64,000 bases of DNA from Marivita sp. (GCF_020055675.1 NZ_JAIPUS010000009.1:62001-126000); one strand, 5' to 3'; positions 10,700-21,555 are shown, numbered from the stretch's first letter. Numbers and translations: made by a program. The notes: generated by a model not told the origin, from the sequence alone.

Positions 10700-11950
10700 A
10701 TGGCCGAATACATCCCCCTCGAACTGCCCGACAATCCGCGTCTGGCACAGAACGTCATCCACTTCGCCCGTGCCCTCCGCCGGGCCGGTCTGCCGATCGG
10801 GCCGGGCCGGGTGATCGACGCCATCCGCGCCGTCGAAGCGGCGGGGTTCACCGAACGGATGGATTTTTACTGGACCTTGCACGCCTGTTTCGTGAATCGC
10901 CCCGAACACCGGGTGATCTTTGCGCAGGTCTTTCGTCTTTATTGGCGCGATCCGCAGTATCTTGAGCACATGATGTCGATGATGCTCCCGGCCATTCGCG
11001 GTGTGCAGGAGGAAAAATCCGCCGCCTCGGGCGAAAAACGCGCGGCACAGGCGCTTCTGGACGATCTGGTGCCGGATGTGCCGGAGGCAGAGCAGTCCGA
11101 AGAGGGCACCGAGATCGAGATCAAATCGACCCTCACAATGTCGGCGGAGGAAAAGCTGCGCACGCTGGATTTCGAGCAGATGTCGACGGCTGAGGTGGCC
11201 GCGGCGAAGCGGATGCTGGCGCGGATGTCGCTCCCGGTGAAACCGATTCCGTCGCGGCGCGGCACGGCGGCGGCGCTGGGGCGACAGGCGGATTACCGGC
11301 GCACGCTGATGAAATCCATGCGGCAGGGCGGCGAGATTCGCACCATTGCCCGCAAGACGCCGCGCCCGCGCTGGCCCAACCTGGTCGTGCTCTGCGATAT
11401 TTCCGGGTCGATGAGCCAGTATTCGCGCATGGTGCTGCATTTCCTGCACGCGGTCGCGAACGAGAAAGGCGCGGGATGGGCCAGGGTGCATGCCTTCACC
11501 TTCGGCACGCGCCTGACGAATATCACCCGCCACCTGGCCACGCGGGACGTGGACGCCGCCCTGCGCGCCGCGGGAGCGCAGGCGCAGGACTGGGAGGGCG
11601 GCACGCGGATCGGGCAATGTCTGCACGCCTTCAACCGCGACTGGTCGCGCCGGGTCATGGGGCAGGGTGCGGTGGTTCTGCTGATCACGGACGGGTTGGA
11701 CCGGGACGATGCGGGGGCGCTGGAGCACGAGATGGAGCGGCTGCACCTGTCGAGCCGCCGGCTGATCTGGCTCAACCCGCTTTTGCGCTGGGACGGATTC
11801 GCGCCCAAGGCGACGGGTATCCGCGCGATGCTGCCCCATGTCGACAGTTTCCGCGCGGGTCACTCGATCCAGTCGCTGGAAGAGCTTGCGTTGGCGATAT
11901 CGCGCCCGGATGATCCGGGCGAAAAGGCACGCATGATAGGCATGCTCTGA
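10700..11950 (+). CDS. vWA domain protein, CoxE-like
   Basis: NLVVLCDISGSMSQYSRMVLHFLHA (MIDAS DxSxS), ...WEGGTRIGQCLHAFNRDW; adjacent to MoxR ATPase. Confidence 0.92.
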   Translation: MAEYIPLELPDNPRLAQNVIHFARALRRAGLPIGPGRVIDAIRAVEAAGFTERMDFYWTLHACFVNRPEHRVIFAQVFRLYWRDPQYLEHMMSMMLPAIRGVQEEKSAASGEKRAAQALLDDLVPDVPEAEQSEEGTEIEIKSTLTMSAEEKLRTLDFEQMSTAEVAAAKRMLARMSLPVKPIPSRRGTAAALGRQADYRRTLMKSMRQGGEIRTIARKTPRPRWPNLVVLCDISGSMSQYSRMVLHFLHAVANEKGAGWARVHAFTFGTRLTNITRHLATRDVDAALRAAGAQAQDWEGGTRIGQCLHAFNRDWSRRVMGQGAVVLLITDGLDRDDAGALEHEMERLHLSSRRLIWLNPLLRWDGFAPKATGIRAMLPHVDSFRAGHSIQSLEELALAISRPDDPGEKARMIGML

Positions 11951-12083
11951 CAGGTCGGGCCAATGCCCCCGTGTGGGGGCACGGAGACGTAGAATTCCCG
12001 ATCTGTCTCGATGCTCCAATCGGTTCGGTCGTTTGGAGCAGATGCTTTCCCAGGCTGTGTCCGGCGCCGATCCGTGGTTCGGT

Positions 12084-14252
12084 TCAAACGGCGAAATGGC
12101 TTGCGAAGGCTGATTGGTGCAGGTCTGTCAGCTCGGACAAGGGGGCCTGGCTGCGACCGAACCGGACGGTGTCGCCGGTGAAACGTCCGACGCTCTGGAT
12201 CGGCACTCCCGCTTGACCTGCGGCGATCATCAGGGCTTCGGCCTGATCGAAATTGCAGGCGACCAGATACCGTCCCTGGTCTTCGCCATAAAGCCGGGCC
12301 TGATCGGTCTCGTCGATCAGGACGCCCACGCCAGAAGCGCTGGCCATCTCGAAAGCGGCCAATGCAAGCCCGCCATCCGACAGATCGGTACAGGCCTTGA
12401 TCAAATCGCGTTGCGCGAGGATGAATTCGCCATTGCGGCGTTCGGCGATCAGGTCCACCGCGGGGGCATCGCCTTCTTCGCGGTTGAAGACCTCGCAGAG
12501 CAGCGCGGACTGGCCCAGGTGACCTTGTGTATCCCCGATCACAAGCGCCACATGCCCGTCGCGGGCCCGCCCGAGGATCGGCTCTTCGTCCGCAGCGATC
12601 AAGCCGACCGCGCCGATGGTGGGGGTCGGCAGGATCGCCTGGCCGTCGGTTTCATTGTAGAGCGAAACATTGCCGGACACGATGGGTGTGCCGAGCGCTT
12701 CGCAGGCGCGGCCGATGCCCTGCACCGCCCCGACGAATTGCCCCATGATCTCGGGTTTTTCAGGGTTGCCGAAATTCAGGTTGTCGGTTGTGGCCAGAGG
12801 CCGCGCACCCACGGCGCAGAGATTGCGGAAGGCTTCGGCCACGGCTTGTTTGCCGCCTTCGACCGGGTTTGCGCGGACATATCGCGGCGTCACGTCCGAG
12901 GTGAAGGCCAGCTTTTTGTCGGTGCCATGCACGCGGATCACACCGGCGCCCCAGCCCGGTCCTTCGACGGTGTCGGCCATCACCATCGTGTCGTATTGTT
13001 CGAATACCCAATTGCGCGCGCAGTAATTCGGGCTGCCGATCAGCGATTTGAGCGCATCGACGGGATCGACCGCCGGGACATCGTCAAGCGGCGCGGGCGG
13101 TTCTGACGGTTCCCATGGGCGGTCGTATTCGGGGGCGGAGGAGCTGAGGCGCGACAGGGGCACGTCAGCCTTGGTGACGCCGTCATGGACGACGAGGAAT
13201 CGGTCTTCGGCGATGGTTTCACCGACGATGGCGAAGTCGAGATCCCATTTGTCGAACACCGCGCGGGCCTCGGCCTCTTTCGCGGGGTCGAGCACCATGA
13301 GCATGCGTTCCTGGGATTCCGACAGCATCATCTCGTAGGCGGTCATTCTTTCTTCGCGCTGAGGCACCTTTTCCAGATCGAGGCGGATGCCAAGCTGACC
13401 CTTGTCGCCCATTTCCACGGCGGAACAGGTCAGGCCAGCAGCGCCCATGTCCTGAATGGACACGACTGCGCCTGTCTGCATCAGCTCGAGGCAGGCCTCC
13501 ATCAGGCGTTTTTCGGTGAACGGATCGCCGACTTGAACGGTGGGGCGTTTTTCCTCGATGGTATCGTCGAATTCGGCGCTGGCCATCGTGGCGCCGCCGA
13601 CCCCGTCACGTCCGGTTTTCGCACCAAGATAGACCACCGGGCGGCCGACGCCGCTGGCCGCCGAATAGAAGATCTTGTCCGCATCCGCCAATCCGGCGGC
13701 AAACGCGTTGACGAGGCAATTGCCGTTATAGGCCGCGTGAAACCGGACTTCGCCGCCAATCGTGGGCACGCCAAAGCAATTGCCATAGCTGCCGATGCCT
13801 TCGACCACGCCATGTACAAGCTGGCGCGTCCTGGGGTGGTCTTTTTCCCCGAAGCTGAGCGCATTCATCGCCGCCACCGGGCGCGCGCCCATGGTGAACA
13901 CGTCGCGCAGGATGCCGCCGACACCTGTTGCTGCCCCTTGATGGGGTTCGATGTAAGAGGGGTGGTTGTGGCTTTCCATCTTGAACACCACGGCCTGACC
14001 GTCGCCGATATCCACAACGCCCGCGTTTTCGCCGGGACCGCAGATCACCTGCGGGCCGGTGGTGGGCAAGGTCTTGAGGTGAATCTTGGACGACTTGTAG
14101 GAACAATGCTCGTTCCACATGGCCGAGAAGATGCCGAGTTCGGTGAAACTCGGCTCGCGGTTCAGGATCCGCAGAATTTCCGCATATTCATCGGCATTGA
14201 CGCCGTGGGCGGAGATCAGGTCTTCGGTGATGGCGGGGTCTTGCATCGGCAT
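12084..14252 (-). CDS. purL: Phosphoribosylformylglycinamidine synthase subunit PurL
   Basis: [44 protein letters not shown]; 722 aa small-type PurL. Confidence 0.97.
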   Translation of the reverse strand: MPMQDPAITEDLISAHGVNADEYAEILRILNREPSFTELGIFSAMWNEHCSYKSSKIHLKTLPTTGPQVICGPGENAGVVDIGDGQAVVFKMESHNHPSYIEPHQGAATGVGGILRDVFTMGARPVAAMNALSFGEKDHPRTRQLVHGVVEGIGSYGNCFGVPTIGGEVRFHAAYNGNCLVNAFAAGLADADKIFYSAASGVGRPVVYLGAKTGRDGVGGATMASAEFDDTIEEKRPTVQVGDPFTEKRLMEACLELMQTGAVVSIQDMGAAGLTCSAVEMGDKGQLGIRLDLEKVPQREERMTAYEMMLSESQERMLMVLDPAKEAEARAVFDKWDLDFAIVGETIAEDRFLVVHDGVTKADVPLSRLSSSAPEYDRPWEPSEPPAPLDDVPAVDPVDALKSLIGSPNYCARNWVFEQYDTMVMADTVEGPGWGAGVIRVHGTDKKLAFTSDVTPRYVRANPVEGGKQAVAEAFRNLCAVGARPLATTDNLNFGNPEKPEIMGQFVGAVQGIGRACEALGTPIVSGNVSLYNETDGQAILPTPTIGAVGLIAADEEPILGRARDGHVALVIGDTQGHLGQSALLCEVFNREEGDAPAVDLIAERRNGEFILAQRDLIKACTDLSDGGLALAAFEMASASGVGVLIDETDQARLYGEDQGRYLVACNFDQAEALMIAAGQAGVPIQSVGRFTGDTVRFGRSQAPLSELTDLHQSAFASHFAV

Positions 14253-14384
14253 CCTCTTGATCGTTCCGCTTCTCCTTACGCCAAGCGGTCAGGCGGCGAA
14301 AGGCCTTCCCCCTTGCGCGAAATTTTGCACATGTGGTAGTGAGCCTTCCGCACACGGGTGTCGACAGTCGGGAGGGTGTTGGAC

Positions 14385-14624
14385 ATGCTGCAAAAAATCG
14401 GAGCGCATTGCCGGCTTGTAACTGCGGCCCTGATCGCCGGGCCGTGGCCCGGTCGCGACCTTGCAGATGTCGAGGCCGCGTTGGCGGGGAGGCCTACCTT
14501 GACACAGGCGGCCGTGATTGGCGGCGTGCTGGCGCTTCTGGCGGGGTTTTCGTTTTTCGCGGGACAGTTCGGGCTTCTGGGCCTCGCGGTTTTCTGGCTT
14601 GCCGTTATTCTGGTCATCGCCTGA
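14385..14624 (+). CDS. Predicted small membrane protein (79 aa)
   Basis: ATG at 14385 preceded by GGGAGGG SD; C-terminal half is strongly hydrophobic (AAVIGGVLALLAGFSFFAGQFGLLGLAVFWLAVILVIA). Confidence 0.5.
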   Translation: MLQKIGAHCRLVTAALIAGPWPGRDLADVEAALAGRPTLTQAAVIGGVLALLAGFSFFAGQFGLLGLAVFWLAVILVIA

Positions 14625-14779
14625 TCGGCGTGCCACGGAAATAAGCGGTATTTGAAGTATACATTTGTATGCTATTGAAAACACGTATTTTTTATAATTT
14701 ATCTGATCTGCTTTTGCTGCGCTCCCGTAATTTTGGTCACGATGTCAATGACGACCGATGAGAATGAAAGGAGACGAAG

Positions 14780-14953
14780 ATGGGTATTGGACTTGGAATT
14801 CTGACCTTCGGCACCTTGGGGTTCGTCCTTGCTTTTGCCTATTCAAGCATTCGGGCCATCGAAAAGCACAAGGCGTCGGATGCGCCGAAATCGGCCCTGT
14901 CGCGTGACGGCATCGCGGAGCGCATGTCACGCCAGGCCAAGGCGCGAAGCTGA
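14780..14953 (+). CDS. Predicted small membrane protein (57 aa)
   Basis: AAAGGAGACGAAG-ATG start; MGIGLGILTFGTLGFVLAFAYSSIRAIEKHKASDAPKSALSRDGIAERMSRQAKARS*. Below the length cutoff of the supplied ORF track. Confidence 0.6.
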   Translation: MGIGLGILTFGTLGFVLAFAYSSIRAIEKHKASDAPKSALSRDGIAERMSRQAKARS

Positions 14954-15050
14954 CACGTCCGCCGTGCGATCCGAAGAAAGGCGGTGCCAAAGGTGCAGCC
15001 TTTCTCGTGTCTGATTCCACGGGTCGGTGAAGGCGGATTCTGCAAAAAAA

Positions 15051-15071
15051 GGCCGAGCTAAAAGCTCGGCC
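15051..15071 (-). terminator. Rho-independent terminator downstream of the LysR gene
   Basis: On the minus strand GGCCGAGC-TTTTA-GCTCGGCC followed by TTTTTTT (plus-strand A-run 15044-15050). Confidence 0.85.
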
Positions 15072-15211
15072 GTAGTCCAACAGGGAGGTATGAAGATGAT
15101 GCGCAAATCAGCGTGTCACCTCATGTTTGCTGAATATGTCAGCAATCCTGTGTCTGGCAAGAGGAGTTGCCTTCCGCTGCCGTCATTCCCGCTATGCTTG
15201 AGGTGCATGGG

Positions 15212-16132
15212 TCACACTTTGTCCGCGCGACCGACCTCCAGTGCCTTGCGGGTCTGGCGGTGTGCAAAGATCTCCTCCTGGACGAAATCCCGAAAGGCCG
15301 CGATGCGTTTGGACTGGCGGAGTTCTTCAGGAAAGGCAAGGAAAACAGGGACTTCACTGGATTCCAAATCCGGGATCACGCGCCGGACGCTCGGGAAATC
15401 CTCGATGATGTAATCGGGCAGAACGCCGATTCCGAGGCCCGACAGAACGCTTTGCAGGACGCCGAAATAGTTATTGACCGTCAGGGTCGACCGGATGTCC
15501 TGCGTGAGCAACTGTTGCACAAGTGTCATACCCGCGCTGACCTGTGCGGCACGCGGATTCTGGCAGATTAGACGGTGCTGTGAGATATCCTCGATCGTCA
15601 AAGGCTCGCCATGTTCGGCGATGTACTCGGGGGTCGCGTAAAGCCGCATTCGGATCGACATCAGTTTCTTGCGGATCAGGTCGGCCTGGCTCGGTTCTTT
15701 CATGCGCACGGCGACATCGGCCTCGCGCATGGGCAGGTCGAGAACGCGCTCCTCGAGCATCAGGTCGATATTGAGGTCCGGGTATTTCTCGTAAAGTTTG
15801 GGCAGGCGCGGCGCGAGCCAGAGCGAGCCGAACCCGATGGTGGTGGTCACGCGCAGTTCGCCGAACACCTCTTCTTCGCTGTCGCGGATACGGGCGGTGG
15901 CTGCCTCGATCCGCTTGTTCATGGAGCGGGTGGCGTCGAACAGCAATTCACCTTGTTCGGTGAGAATCAGCCCGCGGGCATGGCGGTGAAACAACACGGT
16001 ATTGAGCGCTTCTTCGAGCGCCCGAACCTGCCGGGACACCGCGGATTGCGACAGGTGGAGCATGTCGCCGGCGTGCGTGAGGCTTCCTGCGGCGGCAACT
16101 GCGTGGAATATTCTGAGCTTGTCCCAATCCAT
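15212..16132 (-). CDS. LysR family transcriptional regulator
   Basis: MDWDKLRIFHAVAAAGSLTHAGDMLHLSQSAVSRQVRALEEALNTVLFHRHARGLILTEQGELL helix-turn-helix; 306 aa. Confidence 0.95.
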   Translation of the reverse strand: MDWDKLRIFHAVAAAGSLTHAGDMLHLSQSAVSRQVRALEEALNTVLFHRHARGLILTEQGELLFDATRSMNKRIEAATARIRDSEEEVFGELRVTTTIGFGSLWLAPRLPKLYEKYPDLNIDLMLEERVLDLPMREADVAVRMKEPSQADLIRKKLMSIRMRLYATPEYIAEHGEPLTIEDISQHRLICQNPRAAQVSAGMTLVQQLLTQDIRSTLTVNNYFGVLQSVLSGLGIGVLPDYIIEDFPSVRRVIPDLESSEVPVFLAFPEELRQSKRIAAFRDFVQEEIFAHRQTRKALEVGRADKV

Positions 16133-16296
16133 CTTTTACTCTTTTTCCGTTCGGGCCCGTCTATAGGGCATAAATTGATTATTGCACGAGATCTTATCGA
16201 AACACGGAAATTTCAACAGAAATTGGTAGCAAGGTCAGTATATGTGACCTAAATTTGCACCATGACAAGGCACCATTTCACGCAGGGAGGCGTAAA

Positions 16297-19200
16297 ATGA
16301 CCAAAGCCGAGATTACGCTGAATGACCGTTTCGATCTTTCCAAATCGCCTGTTCTGCTGAACGGGACGCAGGCGTTGGTGCGGTTGATGCTGACGCAAAA
16401 AGCGCGCGATGTTGCAGCGGGCCTGAACACGGCCGGCTATGTCACGGGCTACCGTGGTTCGCCACTCGGCGCGGTCGATCAGCAGATGACCCGCGCAGCA
16501 AAATTCCTGGATGCCGCCGATGTGACCTTCAAGGAAGGGCTGAACGAAGACTTGGCCGTGACCGCGCTTTGGGGTGCGCAGCAGGCCGAATTGCGCGGCG
16601 AGGGCACCCATGACGGGGTGTTCGGGCTTTGGTATGGCAAGGGGCCGGGCGTGGACCGGTCCGGCGATGCGATGCGCCACGCGAACATGGCTGGCACGTC
16701 GCCGCAGGGCGGTGTCGTGATGGCCATGGGAGACGACCATACCGGCGAATCCTCGACGGTGCTGCACCAGTCCGACTGGGCGATGGTGGACGCGTATATG
16801 CCCGTCGTGTCGCCCGCCGGGGTGCAGGAAATCCTTGATTACGGTCTTTACGGCTTTGCCCTGTCGCGGTTTGCCGGGCTTTGGGTCGGTCTCAAGACGA
16901 TGAAGGACACGGTCGAGGCGACGGCGGTTGTCGATGGCCGGCCGGACCGGATGAGTTTTGTCCTGCCCGAGTTCGACATGCCCGAAGGCGGGCTGAACAT
17001 CCGTCTAGGTGACACGCCGCACAACCAGGAAATGCGGATGATCGACCACAAGCGCCTTGCGGCAGAGGCGTTCTCGCACGCCAACAAGATGGACAAGCGG
17101 GTCTGGGGCAAGCCCGGTGCCAGGATCGGCCTTGTCGCGGCGGGCAAGAACTGGCTTGACCTGGTGCATGCGCTGTCGTTGCTGGGGATTGATGCCGCCG
17201 AGGCGGAACGGCTTGGGATCACGACCTACAAAGTGGGACAGACCTGGCCGCTGGACATGAAGGGCTTCCAGGACTGGGCCGAGGGGCTTGATCTGATTGT
17301 CGTCGTTGAGGAAAAGCGCAAGCTGATCGAGGTGCAGATCAAGGGAGCGATATTCGACGACAGGCGCGGCCGGCGCGTCTGGGGCTGGCACAAGGGTGGT
17401 GGCGCCGGATCGACGCACGGCCCCGAGCTTTTCCCGACGCGCGGGTCACTCGACCCGATCCTGATTGCCGAGAAATTGGGCCAGATCCTGATCGAGGAAG
17501 GCCGCGACACGGATCACATCAAGGCCGGGATGCAAGCCCTTGATGAGGCTCGAAAAGCCGACAATGCCGAAGAAATCGCGCCGCGTCTGCCGTATTTCTG
17601 TTCGGGTTGTCCGCACAATTCCTCGACCAAGGTGCCAAAAGGCAGCCGCGCCTATGCCGGGATCGGCTGTCACTACATGGTGCAATGGATGGACCGAGAA
17701 ACCCTTGGGTTCACTCATATGGGCGCGGAGGGCGCCAACTGGATCGGCGAATCGCTGTTTTCCAAGACGCCGCATGTTTTTCAAAACATCGGAGACGGGA
17801 CCTATAACCATTCCGGGGTGCAGGCGATCCGTGGGGCCTTGGCTGCGGGCACGACGATCACCTACAAGATCCTTTACAATGATGCCGTCGCCATGACCGG
17901 TGGGCAGAAGAACGATGGCGGGCTTGGCCCTCAGCAGATCGCAGCGGAACTGCGCGCGATGGGCGTGAAACATCTTGCGGTCGTCTATGACGAGAAAGAG
18001 GAGGTTGACCTGAAGTCCTTCCCGCAAGACATTGAATTTGCGGAACGGTCGGATTTGCAAACCGTGCAGGATAAGTTTGCAAAGGTCCCGGGTGTCAGCG
18101 CCATCGTCTACATCCAGACCTGCGCCGCCGAAAAGCGCCGCCGCCGCAAGCGGGGGCAGTTTTCGGACCCGGACAAGCGTGTGTTCATCAACACCGATGT
18201 CTGCGAAGGCTGCGGCGATTGCGGCGTACAGTCGAACTGCGTGTCGATCGTGCCAAAAGACACCGAACTGGGCCGCAAGCGGGCGATCGACCAGTCGTCC
18301 TGCAACAAGGATTTTTCCTGCCTCAAGGGGTTTTGCCCGTCTTTCGTAACGCTCGAAGGGGCGCAGACGAAAAAGGCCGCCACGGCGGAGATCACGCTGC
18401 CCGACATGCCGGAGCCGCGTTTGCCCGAAATTAACGGGACTTGGAACATGGTGATCACCGGTGTCGGTGGAACCGGCGTTGTGACCATCGGCGCCGTGCT
18501 GGCGCAGGCGGCGCAGATCGATGGCAAGGGGGCTGGCATGATGGAAATGGCAGGCCTCGCCCAGAAGGGCGGCGCAGTCCATATTCATCTGCGGCTCGCG
18601 GATGCGCCCGACGATATCAGCGCCATTCGCGTGGCGACCGGGGAAACCGATGCGCTTATCGGCGGCGACCTTGTTGTCAGCGCCGGGGCAAAGACCCTGG
18701 GATTGATGCGCACGGGGCGTACCGGCGGCGTGGTGAACAACCACGAATTCATGACGGGCGATTTCACACGCGATACGGAATTCGCACTTCCAAGCGACAG
18801 GCTGCAAGTCGCCCTGCAAGCGCGGCTGGGTGACAGGCTGGACTTGTTCGACGCATCCGAACTGGCGCAAGCCACGTTGGGGGATTCGATCTTTTCGAAC
18901 ATCATGCTGCTCGGGGCGGCATGGCAACGTGGCTTGGTGCCACTGTCCCGTGCTGCCATTGTCCGATCCATCGAATTGAACGGGGCGGCGGCTGAAAAGA
19001 ACATCCGCGCCTTCGAAATTGGCCGCTGGGCGGTGGTCTGTCCCGACGACGCGCAGCAGGCGATCGCGCCGAACGTGGTGTCGCTGCCCAAGACGCTGGA
19101 AGATCGTATCGCATATCGCGCCGATCATCTGGTGAAATTCCAGGGCAAACGGCTGGCCAAGCGGTATTGCAAGCTGGTCGATCGGGCGCAGGACCCGCGA

Positions 19201-19719
19201 CTGAAAGAGGCGGTCGCGCTGGGGTATCACAAGCTCTTGGCCTACAAGGACGAATACGAGGTGGCGCGCCTGCATCTGGAAACGCGTGACAAGGCGCGGG
19301 CCCAGTTCGACGGCGACTTCAAGATGTCCTTCCACCTGGCGCCGCCGGGGCTGAGCAAGACAGGACCGGACGGACGACCGGTCAAAAAAACCTATGGCGA
19401 AAGCATGCTCAGGGGGTTCGGGCTTTTGGCCAAGCTGAAATGGCTGCGCGGCACGCCGTTCGACCCGTTTGGTCGAACCGCCGAACGCCGCATGGAGCGT
19501 GCCTTGATCCGGCAATACGAGGCGGATCTTGCGGACTGGTTGCCCAAGGCTGATGCGGCTCGTATGGACGCGCTGGTCGCGCTGGCCGAATTGCCGCTCC
19601 AGATCAAGGGGTTCGGACCGGTGAAAGAGGCAAATGCCGGCAAGGCCGAAAAGCGCCGGGAAGATCTTTTGGCTACCTTGCGTCAGGGCGGACCGGGGGT
19701 GCAGCAGGCGGCGGAGTGA
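16297..19719 (+). CDS. Indolepyruvate ferredoxin oxidoreductase, fused alpha/beta subunits
   Basis: TPP-binding region, NTDVCEGCGDCGVQSNC Fe-S motif, C-terminal gamma/beta-type domain (NMVITGVGGTGVVTIGAVLAQAAQIDGKG); about 1140 aa. Confidence 0.93.
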   Translation: MTKAEITLNDRFDLSKSPVLLNGTQALVRLMLTQKARDVAAGLNTAGYVTGYRGSPLGAVDQQMTRAAKFLDAADVTFKEGLNEDLAVTALWGAQQAELRGEGTHDGVFGLWYGKGPGVDRSGDAMRHANMAGTSPQGGVVMAMGDDHTGESSTVLHQSDWAMVDAYMPVVSPAGVQEILDYGLYGFALSRFAGLWVGLKTMKDTVEATAVVDGRPDRMSFVLPEFDMPEGGLNIRLGDTPHNQEMRMIDHKRLAAEAFSHANKMDKRVWGKPGARIGLVAAGKNWLDLVHALSLLGIDAAEAERLGITTYKVGQTWPLDMKGFQDWAEGLDLIVVVEEKRKLIEVQIKGAIFDDRRGRRVWGWHKGGGAGSTHGPELFPTRGSLDPILIAEKLGQILIEEGRDTDHIKAGMQALDEARKADNAEEIAPRLPYFCSGCPHNSSTKVPKGSRAYAGIGCHYMVQWMDRETLGFTHMGAEGANWIGESLFSKTPHVFQNIGDGTYNHSGVQAIRGALAAGTTITYKILYNDAVAMTGGQKNDGGLGPQQIAAELRAMGVKHLAVVYDEKEEVDLKSFPQDIEFAERSDLQTVQDKFAKVPGVSAIVYIQTCAAEKRRRRKRGQFSDPDKRVFINTDVCEGCGDCGVQSNCVSIVPKDTELGRKRAIDQSSCNKDFSCLKGFCPSFVTLEGAQTKKAATAEITLPDMPEPRLPEINGTWNMVITGVGGTGVVTIGAVLAQAAQIDGKGAGMMEMAGLAQKGGAVHIHLRLADAPDDISAIRVATGETDALIGGDLVVSAGAKTLGLMRTGRTGGVVNNHEFMTGDFTRDTEFALPSDRLQVALQARLGDRLDLFDASELAQATLGDSIFSNIMLLGAAWQRGLVPLSRAAIVRSIELNGAAAEKNIRAFEIGRWAVVCPDDAQQAIAPNVVSLPKTLEDRIAYRADHLVKFQGKRLAKRYCKLVDRAQDPRLKEAVALGYHKLLAYKDEYEVARLHLETRDKARAQFDGDFKMSFHLAPPGLSKTGPDGRPVKKTYGESMLRGFGLLAKLKWLRGTPFDPFGRTAERRMERALIRQYEADLADWLPKADAARMDALVALAELPLQIKGFGPVKEANAGKAEKRREDLLATLRQGGPGVQQAAE

Positions 19720-19831
19720 GCGGGGGGCTGGCCCGCCTGCGTCACAAAGGCTTTAAACGTCTGTTACATCTTTCCGGCTATGACGTGGGGCGTTACCACG
19801 TCCTGACCCTTCCTTGATCGGAGTTGCATTG

Positions 19832-20710
19832 GTGCCAGCATCCGCCGCACGCGATATATCCTACGCCTATTCCGCGCGCTCCAAACCCGGGCGCGCGATG
19901 ATCCGCCTGATCGAAAACGCCACCGGCCGGTTGAGCCTGATCAAACGCGCAGCAGGCTACGAGACCGAGGTCGCGCAGGGGCGTGATTTCTGGGAAGTGA
20001 TGGTCGCACGTTACGGGCTTAGCCTTGATGTGGTGGGCGGCACCTTGGACAATATCCCGAGGGACGGCCCGCTGATCGTGATCGGCAACCATCCTTACGG
20101 CATCCTCGACGGTTTGATCCTCGGTCATATCCTGTCGGTCACACGGGGTGATTTCCGCATTCTCGCGCACCAGGTCTTCCGCAAGGCGCAGGAGCTCGAC
20201 CGGATCATTCTGCCGGTGAATTTCGACGATACGCGCGAGGCTGTTGCGCGTAACGTGGCGACCCGGAAAGAAGCGCTTGGCTATCTGGACGAGGGGGGCT
20301 GTATCGGCGTGTTTCCGGGCGGAACCGTCTCCACGGCCGTGACACCCTTTGCCAAACCGATGGATCCCGGCTGGCGCGGCTTTACCGCCCGGATGATCGC
20401 CAAATCCAACGCCACCGTGGTGCCGATCTATTTCGACGGGCACACCAGCCGGTTGTTCCAGCTGGCAAGTCATTTGCACTACACGCTGCGCATGGGGCTG
20501 CTGATCAAGGAGTTCCGCAAACGGGTGGATACGCCCGTGCGCGTGGTGATCGGCCAGCCGATCCCGGCGCAAGAGATCAACTCGCGCAAAAAAGACGCGC
20601 GGGAGTTGATGGATTTCCTGCGCAAAGCGACGTATGAGCTGTCTCCGACGCCGTTTGCATCTTATGATTACGGCTTCGAGTTTGAGGAACGGCATCGGGG
20701 GCGCGGATAG
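19832..20710 (+). CDS. Lysophospholipid (1-acyl-glycerol-3-phosphate) acyltransferase family protein
   Basis: [10 protein letters not shown] (HX4D) and VFPGGTVS motifs; start codon uncertain (TTG 19814/19829 or GTG 19832). Confidence 0.85.
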   Translation: MPASAARDISYAYSARSKPGRAMIRLIENATGRLSLIKRAAGYETEVAQGRDFWEVMVARYGLSLDVVGGTLDNIPRDGPLIVIGNHPYGILDGLILGHILSVTRGDFRILAHQVFRKAQELDRIILPVNFDDTREAVARNVATRKEALGYLDEGGCIGVFPGGTVSTAVTPFAKPMDPGWRGFTARMIAKSNATVVPIYFDGHTSRLFQLASHLHYTLRMGLLIKEFRKRVDTPVRVVIGQPIPAQEINSRKKDARELMDFLRKATYELSPTPFASYDYGFEFEERHRGRG

Positions 20711-20742
20711 GCGCAAGCCCGGGCCGATGTGGCGAGGGCGCG

Positions 20743-21555
20743 ATGGCAGTAGGCATTTTTGACAGTGGTCTGGGCGGGCTGACGGTGCTGGACGCCGTAT
20801 CCAGGCGCTTGCCAGATGTGCCGTTCGTCTACCTGGGCGACAACAAGCACGCGCCCTACGGCGTACGCAACGCCGATGATGTCTACACGTTGACCTGTGC
20901 CGCCACCGAGCGGCTTTGGGGCGCCGGGTGTGACCTGGTGATCCTTGCGTGCAACACCGCCTCGGCGGCGGCCCTGCGGCGGATGCAGGAAAGCTGGGTT
21001 CCGCGCGACAAGCGGGTTCTGGGCGTGTTCGTGCCATTGATCGAAGCCTTGACCGAACGGCAATGGGGCGACAATTCCCCGCCGCGCGAAGTGGCGGTGC
21101 AGCATGTCGCGCTGTTCGCAACGCCGGCAACGGTGAGCAGCCGTGCCTTCCAGCGCGAACTGGCATTTCGGGCGATCGGCGTCGATGTGGAGGCGCAGGC
21201 CTGTGGCGGACTTGTCGATGCCATCGAGGAGGGTGACATGATCCTGGCCGAGGCGCTGGTGCGCAGCCATGTCGACGCGCTCAAGCGCAAGATGCCGACC
21301 CCGCAGGCGGCGATCCTGGGCTGCACGCATTACCCGTTGTTGCAAGACATCTTCCAGGACGCGCTGGGGCCGGATGTGACGGTCTATTCGCAGGCAGATC
21401 TTGTCGCGGCCTCGTTGGCCGATTACCTGGCACGCCATCCCGGCATGACCGGCCCGGGCGCGCAGGCGATGTATCTCACCACCGGCGATGCAAAGCGGGT
21501 GTCGGATCACGCGACGCAATTCCTGCGACGCAAGATCACTTTCGAAACGGCCTGA
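20743..21555 (+). CDS. murI: Glutamate racemase
   Basis: [42 protein letters not shown] catalytic cysteine motifs. Confidence 0.95.
   Translation: MAVGIFDSGLGGLTVLDAVSRRLPDVPFVYLGDNKHAPYGVRNADDVYTLTCAATERLWGAGCDLVILACNTASAAALRRMQESWVPRDKRVLGVFVPLIEALTERQWGDNSPPREVAVQHVALFATPATVSSRAFQRELAFRAIGVDVEAQACGGLVDAIEEGDMILAEALVRSHVDALKRKMPTPQAAILGCTHYPLLQDIFQDALGPDVTVYSQADLVAASLADYLARHPGMTGPGAQAMYLTTGDAKRVSDHATQFLRRKITFETA

Noticed and set aside
10442-12019. 525-aa minus-strand ORF opposite the MoxR/CoxE-like genes
   Set aside because: His/Arg/Gln-rich composition, spans two real genes on the other strand.
15093-15413. Plus-strand ORF with good SD starting before the lysR 3' end
   Set aside because: It continues antisense into lysR without a recognisable domain; the SD match may be a by-product of the minus-strand CCTCCC motif.
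17446-19515. 689-aa minus-strand ORF opposite the IOR gene
   Set aside because: Antisense shadow ORF; the plus frame has Fe-S and TPP motifs while this one has none.
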